Assembly: GCA_016462305.1 (NCBI GenBank)
Contig: JAEMTM010000011.1
Span: forward strand, 9,014-24,638
Reading direction: 5' to 3'
Source: Sphingomonadaceae bacterium
Lineage (GTDB): Bacteria; Pseudomonadota; Alphaproteobacteria; Sphingomonadales; Sphingomonadaceae
DNA length: 15,625 nucleotides
In this document: piece after piece, positions 6,392-13,176 of the stretch
Layout: each line of letters begins with the position of its first letter
How positions within the stretch are numbered: position 1 is the stretch's first letter
Position numbers and translations under genes: made by a program
Notes under the pieces: model-generated
The model's input: the letters and a program-made list of their open reading frames with translations, nothing else
What the model was told of the DNA's origin: nothing
The model's database searches: none

Positions 6392-7956
6392 TGCACATAT
6401 TTTTTTCTATGCTTAGCTTCATGCGATGTCTTGCGGCGTTGTGCCTGTTTCTGTCTCCGTTATTGGTCGCGCCCGCACTTGCCGATGCAAGTGACATCAG
6501 CGCCGCATCACGCAGCGTGGTGCGGGTCATCGTATACAGTTCTGCCGAAGGACAGCAGAGCATCGTCAGCATCGGTTCTGGCGTGGTTGTTGCGCGCGAC
6601 AAAATCGTCACCAATGCCCATGTCGTTGAAATGGCGAGCGTTGACGACAGCGTGCAGATCGTCATCGTACCCTCCGATGGCACGCAAAGCTATCGCGCAA
6701 GAGTGTCTGCTAGCCTGCCGGGCAAAGACCTTGCCTTGTTGCAACTGACATCTGGCGCGCTTGTCCCTGCAAGCATTTTCGCAGGAACGCCAGAGGATGG
6801 CGCGGACGTCTTTGCCATTGGTTATCCCGCTAGCGTCGATGTGGCCTTGGAGCAGAGCGAAGCCGATGTGCTTCGCCCGCAGCAACCCGTCAAAACGCGG
6901 GGAACGGTCTCATCCGGACGTACGTCAAAGTCCGTTGAATCGCTTTTGCATACTGCACCCATTGCGCCGGGTAATAGCGGCGGACCCATTGTTGATGCCT
7001 GCGGACGGGTGCTGGGTATCAACAGTTTCGGTTCCGTGCCCACCGACGGCGGCGCTGAATTTTACTTCGCCATATCGGCGCGCGAATTGTCGGCATTTCT
7101 TGCCAATCGCGGTGTCACGTTCCGCTCTGTGCGGGGTGATTGCCGGTCCGTCGCCGAATTGACGCGCGCCGAGGCGGAACTTGAGGCATCCACACGCGCC
7201 AAGATGGAGCAAGAGGCGCGTGTTGCCTCCGAATTGCAACGCAGCCGTGAAGGCAAAGTGCGCAGCGACGCCGAACATGCCGTCATTGGCGAGCGGGAAA
7301 ACCATCTGGCACTGGCCGGGCTGTTGCTGGTGTTAAGCGCTGTCGCAGGTGGTGCTGCATGGCAGTTTTCCGAACGTGGCCAGCGCGACCGCCTTAAAGG
7401 CGCAACCGCCGCCGGCGCCGTGCTTTTTGTAATGGCGGTAGGGATTTTTGCGGCCCGCCCATCTTTCGACGAAGTCGATGATCGGGTCCGCGCTGCATTG
7501 ACTAACGATATGCCAGACGATGCGATTGCCCCAAAGGGGATCGCTGCTGCCGCACCGCGGTCGAAAATCTGCATATTGCAACCCCAACGTAGCCGCGTCA
7601 CGATGTCTGATACTGCGGACGTTGAATTTACGTGGCAGCCCAATGGTTGCATCAACGGGCGCACGCAATATATTGAAAGCGGCGGTCGGTGGGTCCGAAG
7701 CTTTGTGCCCAATAATGACGCGCAAATCTCCGTCATAAGCTACACACCAGAAACCGACATTTACCGCATTGAACGTTTCTTGCCTGGCGATGCCGCGATG
7801 CAATCTGCCCGTGAGGCACGGCAACTCTACGACGTGAAAACCTGCACTGCGGACCAGAGCCAGCTAACCAATATTGAGAATATGAATAAGGCTATTGCCA
7901 TGCAATTACCGCCCACGCCGAACGAGATATTGCTGTTCTCATGCTCTGACCGCTGA
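6388..7956 (+). CDS. Membrane-anchored trypsin-like serine protease with a C-terminal Cys-containing domain
   Basis: The 522-residue protein begins with a signal peptide ending near 'APALA' (about residue 32). An S1/HtrA-like protease domain (about 36-240) shows the triad H78 ('TNAHVV'), D114 ('KDLALLQL') and S197 ('GNSGGP'). A charged helical, probably coiled-coil stretch follows (about 245-300), then two membrane segments (about 307-327 and 339-357). A C-terminal region (about 385-522) has four cysteines, C395, C421, C486 and C519, that could form two disulfides. Two membrane passes put both the protease and the tail in the periplasm. No PDZ domain is seen, unlike DegP. The start overlaps the PBP stop (ATGA at 6388-6391); ATG 6421 would give a tidier signal peptide. 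It may act in envelope quality control or PBP processing, but the substrate is inference. Confidence 0.85.
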   Translation: MMHIFFSMLSFMRCLAALCLFLSPLLVAPALADASDISAASRSVVRVIVYSSAEGQQSIVSIGSGVVVARDKIVTNAHVVEMASVDDSVQIVIVPSDGTQSYRARVSASLPGKDLALLQLTSGALVPASIFAGTPEDGADVFAIGYPASVDVALEQSEADVLRPQQPVKTRGTVSSGRTSKSVESLLHTAPIAPGNSGGPIVDACGRVLGINSFGSVPTDGGAEFYFAISARELSAFLANRGVTFRSVRGDCRSVAELTRAEAELEASTRAKMEQEARVASELQRSREGKVRSDAEHAVIGERENHLALAGLLLVLSAVAGGAAWQFSERGQRDRLKGATAAGAVLFVMAVGIFAARPSFDEVDDRVRAALTNDMPDDAIAPKGIAAAAPRSKICILQPQRSRVTMSDTADVEFTWQPNGCINGRTQYIESGGRWVRSFVPNNDAQISVISYTPETDIYRIERFLPGDAAMQSAREARQLYDVKTCTADQSQLTNIENMNKAIAMQLPPTPNEILLFSCSDR

Positions 7957-7998
7957 ATCTTGGATTGTGCGTCGGGACTTAGGGCTTATGGTGGCGGC

Positions 7999-9453
7999 AT
8001 GATCCGTTTGCTGTCGATGTTGTTGTTGCTATTGTCCGCAACACTTGCCGGATGCTCCGAAGGCGTCGACAATGAACGCGTCCGGGTTGACATTATCGAA
8101 GATCGTCCCCGGCCTTTGAATATATCCGCAACGCCGCTGCCGTTGGCGTCGGCCTATTTGCGGGCGGCAACGGCGCAAGGGTTGGTCACTTTCGATGAAA
8201 AAGGACGCGTTGCGCCCGGCCTCGCCAATCGCTGGATCGTTACTGAAGACGGCATGAGTTATATCTTTCGCCTGAATAAAGCGGTCTGGAATGACGGGCG
8301 TGAGGTCGAGTCAAGCGAGGTTGCACGTCTTCTGACTGCCCGCATCCGGGAATTGCGCAAGGGGCAACTTGGTGCCGAACTGGGTGTCATTGACCGTGTC
8401 GTCGCGATGACGGGTAAGGTGGTGGAAATCAGGCTGACGGCCCCTATGCCCTATCTGTTGGAATTGCTCGCTTTGCCGGAATTCGGGTTGCTCAGCAAAG
8501 GCGCCGGATCGGGTCCGATGCAGGCCAAGAAATTTGGACCGGTTATGCAGTTGCGGCGCAATGAAACCGACGGTGAAGGCGCGCAATTTCAGGGCAATGC
8601 GATGGTAACATTGCAACGCGGTGCGGCATCAACGGTGCTTGCCCGTTATGCACTGGGACAAAGCGACCTTGTCGAAGGCGGACGGTTTGACAGCTTTCCC
8701 TTGCTCGATGCGGCAAACATACCGGCTGATCAAATCCAATTTGACGCGGTCCCGGGACTATTCGGTTTGCAGATGGTTAATGACGGCCCCTTTCTGTCCG
8801 ACAAGGCAAATCGAACAGCGATTGCCATGGCTATTGATCGCCCCAAATTGTTGACCGCATTTGACATTGTGGCGTGGCAGGAAACGGTCACCTTGGTTCC
8901 CGAAAGCCTGCCAAATCGTCCGCCTATGGCCCGGCCTGCTTGGTCAGCGCCATCAATGGAAGAGCGCAGGGCGATGGCGGCTGCGACGGTCGCCAAATGG
9001 AAAAATGCCAATGGCGCACTTCGGCCATTACGCGTGGCTTTACCGCGTGGTTATGGCAGCCGGATATTCTTTGCGCGTTTGCGGGCGGATCTTGCAACAA
9101 TCGGTATTGATATTGAACGTGTGACGATGGACCGACCGCATGACTTGCTGCTCGTTGACCGTACCGCGCAACAATCGAGCCCTATTTGGTATCTGGATCA
9201 GCTATCGTGCAAATTTGCTACGATTTGTAGCGTGCGGGCGGACGAGATTGTGGCCGAAGCGCGCCGAACGACCGATAGCGCGAAGCGCGCGCAGTTATTG
9301 GGTGAGGCAGAGGCCGAATTGCAGACCAGCGTTGCCTTCATCCCCATTGCAAATCCTTTGCGTTGGTCGGTCGTCCGGCCCGGCCTACTGGGGCATTTTG
9401 CCAATGGTCGTGGGTGGCACCTGTTGCAATATCTTGGGCGTGACCCGACATAG
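7999..9453 (+). CDS. Orphan family-5 (SBP_bac_5/OppA-type) extracellular solute-binding lipoprotein
   Basis: From ATG 7999 the protein has 484 residues and starts with a lipoprotein signal: a hydrophobic stretch and the lipobox L-A-G-C19. An upstream TTG at 7960 is in frame but would bury this signal, so ATG 7999 is chosen. Family-5 traits include 'LVTFDEKGRVAPGLANRW' and 'YIFRLNKAVWNDG' near the N-terminus, 'RTAIAMAIDRPKLL' in the middle and 'SVAFIPIANPLRW' near the end. Family-5 proteins bind peptides, nickel or other solutes for ABC importers. No permease or ATPase gene is in the window, so it either serves a distant transporter or has another envelope job. It lies 42 nt after the protease gene and 19 nt before the DUF4112 gene, suggesting an operon. 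The ligand is unknown. Confidence 0.82.
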   Translation: MIRLLSMLLLLLSATLAGCSEGVDNERVRVDIIEDRPRPLNISATPLPLASAYLRAATAQGLVTFDEKGRVAPGLANRWIVTEDGMSYIFRLNKAVWNDGREVESSEVARLLTARIRELRKGQLGAELGVIDRVVAMTGKVVEIRLTAPMPYLLELLALPEFGLLSKGAGSGPMQAKKFGPVMQLRRNETDGEGAQFQGNAMVTLQRGAASTVLARYALGQSDLVEGGRFDSFPLLDAANIPADQIQFDAVPGLFGLQMVNDGPFLSDKANRTAIAMAIDRPKLLTAFDIVAWQETVTLVPESLPNRPPMARPAWSAPSMEERRAMAAATVAKWKNANGALRPLRVALPRGYGSRIFFARLRADLATIGIDIERVTMDRPHDLLLVDRTAQQSSPIWYLDQLSCKFATICSVRADEIVAEARRTTDSAKRAQLLGEAEAELQTSVAFIPIANPLRWSVVRPGLLGHFANGRGWHLLQYLGRDPT

Positions 9454-9472
9454 GCACAAAGGAGTAACTTCA

Positions 9473-9895
9473 GTGCCGATTTCGCAGGAACAATTTGCGC
9501 GTATTGCCAGGGATTTGCCGGGCATGGGCAATGACCCAATATCCGTGCGCGCCCGTGTGGAGGCGCTTGAAAGGATATTGGAGCGCGCCTTCGTTTTTCC
9601 AGGCACGAAAATTCCATTTGGGTTGGATAGTGTGATTGGCCTTGTGCCTGTGTTGGGTGACCTCGTGACCGCTTTTATGGGCGCGTATATGGTATGGGAA
9701 GCCCGCAATTTGGGCATGTCCAAATGGCAGTTGATTCGCATGACTGCCAATATCGGAATTGATACCGCCATTGGCGCAATTCCCTTTGTCGGCGACGCAT
9801 TCGACCTTGTCTGGCGTTCCAACAGCAAAAATTTGCGGATTATCAAGAAGCATCTCGACAAACATCACCCTGCGACGCGGATTATTGAGGGTTAG
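9473..9895 (+). CDS. DUF4112 domain protein
   Basis: The 140-residue protein starts at GTG 9473, set by a strong AAAGGAG at 9458-9464 with 8 nt spacing. The open frame runs further upstream, inside the lipoprotein gene, but without such a signal. Almost the whole length is a DUF4112-like domain. It contains two related glycine/aspartate units, G50-L-D-S-V-I-G-L-V-P-V-L-G-D63 and G95-I-D-T-A-I-G-A-I-P-F-V-G-D108, each followed by a hydrophobic helix. These suggest a small membrane-associated protein. Family function is not established. It is the last gene of the PBP-protease-lipoprotein run, and converges with the RNase gene across 24 nt with no obvious terminator between. Confidence 0.85.
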   Translation: MPISQEQFARIARDLPGMGNDPISVRARVEALERILERAFVFPGTKIPFGLDSVIGLVPVLGDLVTAFMGAYMVWEARNLGMSKWQLIRMTANIGIDTAIGAIPFVGDAFDLVWRSNSKNLRIIKKHLDKHHPATRIIEG

Positions 9896-9919
9896 GCCGT
9901 TGACCTAAAAGGTGAGAGC

Positions 9920-10681
9920 CTAGCGCCCGCGCCAGATTTTTATCTGCGCTGTGGCCGGGGCGCGGCGGGTAAATGCCGGACACTGCCGGGGCTTGAAATC
10001 CTTGCCAAGGCAGATACGCACTTCTTGTAGCCAGCCTTTGCCGTTGGTTTGCACGGTAATGGCATATGCGGGCAGGCCATCATTCAGATCGGCAAATCTT
10101 TCGGCCAGTGTTGCTGCCGTCAAAGGCGTCCCGCGTTCGGGTTCGCGGGACAGCCGCGCCATGTCGGGAAATTCAATCGCGTTGAACAGCAACCGCGCCG
10201 CCGCGAAATAAGCGTCGGGCGTTGTCGCCATGCAACTGCCATGCTTTGCCCATTGGTGTTGGAGCAATTGGGGGGACGGGCTGAGGCAGATGTTATCTGA
10301 GACCGACCGCCGGGGCAGCACGCCAACCGTGCGGCAATATTGCGGGTAATTGGCCCCTTTGGCCTCTGGCCATAGCCCATGCAGGACAAAACCGAAGTCC
10401 CCAATTTCACCCGAACATTGGAACCGCGCCGCAGGGTCGCGCATCCGCCCACGGCAATATTCCGGGCTCCAACTCAGTGCCAGCACATAGCCGTCTATGG
10501 CCGTGCGCCTTATCTGACCGGACGGCGGCAATTCCAAGGCCGGGCGCGGAAGAAATCGGGGCGGTTGGCATTGCCACGCTTGCGCCATGGTCGGCGCAGG
10601 TTGGAAAGCCGCCACGACAGCGAAAAATATGAAAAGTTTACGCCTGCGCAAAGTCCAGCCCGATGTCGGCAGCCGGCGCAC
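9920..10681 (-). CDS. Secreted ribonuclease T2-family protein with Glu-to-Gln change in the active site
   Basis: RNase T2 enzymes cleave RNA through 2',3'-cyclic phosphates and act in the periplasm or outside the cell. This 253-residue protein (GTG start numbering) has an Arg-rich hydrophobic signal peptide ending near 'TMAQA' (residue 35). The CAS I motif is 'FVLH101GLWP' and the CAS II motif is H142-Q143-W-A-K146-H147-G148. CAS II normally has Glu where Q143 stands (E105 in RNase Rh), so activity may be reduced. Several cysteines fit disulfides. The start is uncertain. GTG 10681 overlaps nadC by 44 nt; TTG 10651 would give a cleaner signal peptide starting with Arg-Arg-Arg-Lys and a 14-nt overlap. 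Neither has a strong Shine-Dalgarno. It is probably co-transcribed with nadC. Confidence 0.85.
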   Translation of the reverse strand: MRRLPTSGWTLRRRKLFIFFAVVAAFQPAPTMAQAWQCQPPRFLPRPALELPPSGQIRRTAIDGYVLALSWSPEYCRGRMRDPAARFQCSGEIGDFGFVLHGLWPEAKGANYPQYCRTVGVLPRRSVSDNICLSPSPQLLQHQWAKHGSCMATTPDAYFAAARLLFNAIEFPDMARLSREPERGTPLTAATLAERFADLNDGLPAYAITVQTNGKGWLQEVRICLGKDFKPRQCPAFTRRAPATAQIKIWRGR

Positions 10682-11486
10682 TTTGGGTCAGGCGGCCAAC
10701 CGAGATATAGGTGACGCCAGTTTCTGCTTTGGCGCGGATCGTTGCCAACGTCACCCCGCCCGATGCCTCAGTCGGCACCCGGCCAGCGATCAGCTTTACC
10801 GCCGCGCGCAAGTTATCTGCGTCCATATTGTCGAGCAGCAAATGGCTTGCCCCTGCCGCAAGGCCAGGTTCAATCTGCGCGATGCTGTCCACCTCAAGGA
10901 TGATGCGTTCAACCCCTGCATTTTTCGCACGGGCAACAGCTTCAGCTACGCCGCCTGCAACGGCAACATGATTGTCCTTTATCATGGCTGCGTCCCAAAG
11001 GCCCATGCGATGGTTCGTAGCACCGCCTATCCGCGTCGCATATTTTTCAAGCAGCCGAAGGCCGGGGATCGTTTTTCTTGTGTCCAAAAGGATGCAACCC
11101 GTTCCTGCGATGGCATCGACATATTGCCGTGTCATTGTCGCAATGCCCGACAGATGCTGCACGGTATTCAGCGCCGAGCGTTCTGCGGTGAGCATGGCCC
11201 GTGCATGGCCCTTTAGGCGCATGAGGTCAGTGCCTGCTGGCACTTGCGCGCCCTCCTCGACTAACAGCTCAATCTCCATCGACGGATCGAGCGCATGGAA
11301 AAACGCGACTGCGATGGGTAAGCCAGCCACGGTTATGGCATCGCGACTGTCCATGACCCCGTCGAAACGGACATCAACCGGAATGACGCTTTCAGACGTG
11401 ACATCTTTGCCCGTCGGACCCAAATCTTCGGCAAGCGTCGCACGGACGAAAGCGTCGATATCAAATGAGGGAATGTGAAAAGGCAT
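10638..11486 (-). CDS. nadC: Nicotinate-nucleotide pyrophosphorylase (carboxylating), quinolinate phosphoribosyltransferase
   Basis: NadC converts quinolinate and PRPP to nicotinate mononucleotide, pyrophosphate and CO2, directly after NadA. The 282-residue protein shows family marks: 'LAEDLGPTGKDVTS' at the N-terminus, 'RSALNTVQHLSGIAT', 'LDTRKTIPGLRLLEKYA', 'GGATNHRMGLWDAAMIKDNH' with substrate-binding basic residues, 'EVDS' and 'EASGGV' near the C-terminus. ATG 11486 is preferred because it places the first conserved helix at the usual distance. ATG 11510 would add 8 residues and has no better Shine-Dalgarno. The gene lies 97 nt downstream of folE on the same strand and its 3' end overlaps the RNase T2 gene. 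Confidence 0.95.
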   Translation of the reverse strand: MPFHIPSFDIDAFVRATLAEDLGPTGKDVTSESVIPVDVRFDGVMDSRDAITVAGLPIAVAFFHALDPSMEIELLVEEGAQVPAGTDLMRLKGHARAMLTAERSALNTVQHLSGIATMTRQYVDAIAGTGCILLDTRKTIPGLRLLEKYATRIGGATNHRMGLWDAAMIKDNHVAVAGGVAEAVARAKNAGVERIILEVDSIAQIEPGLAAGASHLLLDNMDADNLRAAVKLIAGRVPTEASGGVTLATIRAKAETGVTYISVGRLTQSAPAADIGLDFAQA

Positions 11487-11583
11487 ATTGCTGTTATCCG
11501 GCCTGAACATGATTGGCGACTATGCCCCAAATATGGGTCAGTTCGCTATCGCCAACAATGACTGAAAACCTTTTGTCGCGTGG

Positions 11584-12219
11584 TCAATAGCCCATCAGGC
11601 TCATGACTTCCTTGCGGCTCGATTGATCGTCCAGGAAACAGCCAATGAGTTTTGACGTTATCATGCCAACGCCATGCACCTTCACACCGCGCCCGGTCAT
11701 GCAACCATGCTGCGCCTCAATAACAACCGCAACGCCCTCTGGCTTCAAATTTTCCCAGATGCAGTTTGCGACCTCTGCGGTTAGGCGTTCCTGCACCTGA
11801 AGCCGCTGGGCAAAGCCGTGTAAAACGCGCGCAAGTTTGGAAATGCCCACAACCTTGTCGGTTGGCATATAGGCAATCGACGCCTTGCCGATGATGGGAG
11901 CCATGTGATGCTCACAATGCGATTGGAACGGAATGTCCTTGAGCAAGACGAGCTCATGATAACCGCCAACCTCCTGAAAGGTGCGCGACAAATGCGCCGC
12001 AGGATTTTCGGCATAGCCAGCGCAATATTCGCGCCATGCGCGGCCAACACGCGCGGGCGTATCGCGCAGCCCCTCCCGCTCCGGATTATCGCCTGACCAA
12101 CGGATGAGGGTGCGAATGGCGTCTTGAACGTCATCAGGAACGACAATTTTGCCATTCTCACCGATTTCGTCTTCATAATGGATATGGGCCATGGGAAATA
12201 CCTTCTCGGGCTTGTGCAT
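11584..12219 (-). CDS. folE: GTP cyclohydrolase I
   Basis: FolE opens the GTP purine ring to make 7,8-dihydroneopterin triphosphate, the first step toward tetrahydrofolate and, in many bacteria, queuosine. The 211-residue length is typical. Zinc ligands are C102 and H105 in 'SHCEHHMAP' and C173 in 'HGCMTGRGV'. Other marks are 'GLRDTPARVGRAW', 'YMPTDKVVGISKLARVL' and 'FAQRLQVQERLT'. ATG 12219 has GGAG with 7 nt spacing; ATG 12192 (residue 10) also has an acceptable GAGAAGG, so the first nine residues are uncertain. It lies downstream of the transaldolase gene across 156 nt (12220-12375), where I see no convincing promoter or terminator. Confidence 0.96.
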   Translation of the reverse strand: MHKPEKVFPMAHIHYEDEIGENGKIVVPDDVQDAIRTLIRWSGDNPEREGLRDTPARVGRAWREYCAGYAENPAAHLSRTFQEVGGYHELVLLKDIPFQSHCEHHMAPIIGKASIAYMPTDKVVGISKLARVLHGFAQRLQVQERLTAEVANCIWENLKPEGVAVVIEAQHGCMTGRGVKVHGVGMITSKLIGCFLDDQSSRKEVMSLMGY

Positions 12220-12375
12220 CTTTAGGCTCCGGCAGGCGAAGTGCCCGCGTCTTCAAACGTAAAGATATGTCTACCCGCCTATAAAAACTATACGGACAAT
12301 AGCCCATAGGGACTGCATCGCAAACGATGATGATATAGCCCCAGAAGCTGAAATGCTAATTTATTGCTCAAAAGA

Positions 12376-13029
12376 TTAGCCAATTGCCTGACCGGTTTTG
12401 GCCCAATCGGCCAAAAAGCCCTCAATGCCCTTGTCCGTCAGGATATGCTTGAACAGGCCCTTTATGACCGACGGCGGTGCAGTCATCACGTCAGCACCAA
12501 TTTTCGCGGCTTCAAGGACATGGATACCGTGACGGACGCTGGCGACGAGGATTTCAGTGTCAAAAGCGTAATTGTCATAGATCAGGCGAATGTCGCTGAT
12601 AAGCTGCATACCATCAAAGCCATTGTCGTCATGGCGGCCAACAAAGGGCGATACGAATGTCGCACCAGCCTTTGCGGCCAAAAGCGCCTGATTGGCAGAG
12701 AAACATAAGGTCACATTGACCAAACTGCCTTCAGACGTAAGTGCCTTGCACGTCTTTAGCCCGTCGATGGTCAATGGCACCTTGATGCAGACATTGTCGG
12801 CAATCTTCCGCAGGATTTCGGCTTCCTTCATCATTGTCGCATGATCGAGCGCAACGACTTCTGCCGACACCGGGCCATCGGTCAAGGCGCAGATTTCGCG
12901 CGTGACTTCAATGAAATCACGGCCGGATTTGGCGATCAACGATGGGTTGGTGGTCACGCCGTCGAGCAAACCAGTCGCCGCCAGATCCTTAATATCGGCA
13001 ATGTCAGCGGTATCGGCAAAGAATTTCAT
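12376..13029 (-). CDS. Transaldolase (TalC/FSA-type short subfamily)
   Basis: The 217-residue protein belongs to the short transaldolase/fructose-6-phosphate aldolase family of class I Schiff-base aldolases. It starts 'MKFFADTADI', has 'LDGVTTNPSLI', and its active lysine is K83 in 'NVCIKVPLT'. Residues that separate the two activities point to transaldolase: E57 ('SAEVVA'), where E. coli FSA has Gln59, and F110 ('NVTLCF'), where FSA has Tyr131. It should move a dihydroxyacetone unit between sedoheptulose-7-phosphate and glyceraldehyde-3-phosphate in the non-oxidative pentose phosphate pathway. ATG 13029 has AGGAAA (complement of 13037-13042) at suitable spacing. Open frame continues to 13464 but overlaps priA and lacks family similarity. 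The gene is divergent from priA. Confidence 0.92.
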   Translation of the reverse strand: MKFFADTADIADIKDLAATGLLDGVTTNPSLIAKSGRDFIEVTREICALTDGPVSAEVVALDHATMMKEAEILRKIADNVCIKVPLTIDGLKTCKALTSEGSLVNVTLCFSANQALLAAKAGATFVSPFVGRHDDNGFDGMQLISDIRLIYDNYAFDTEILVASVRHGIHVLEAAKIGADVMTAPPSVIKGLFKHILTDKGIEGFLADWAKTGQAIG

Positions 13030-13176
13030 GGGACTGTTTCCTGATTGAAGATTCGGTTTTGTGTCTCTTGGCAAAATATCGGCCAAAACAACAGACCTAT
13101 TGGAACCAGAGCTGCGATGGTGCGAGATGATGATCCAGATGGTGACGTTGCCCGCATCATTGCCTATACGCATGTC

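Noticed and set aside
10587..11216. A 209-codon open frame on the + strand opposite nadC and the RNase gene
   Set aside because: Both - strand genes have full family motifs here; the + frame has no recognisable motif and is a shadow.
12316..12329. Small hairpin CATCG-CAAA-CGATG between the transaldolase and folE genes as a terminator
   Set aside because: The stem is only 5 bp and no T-tract follows on either strand.
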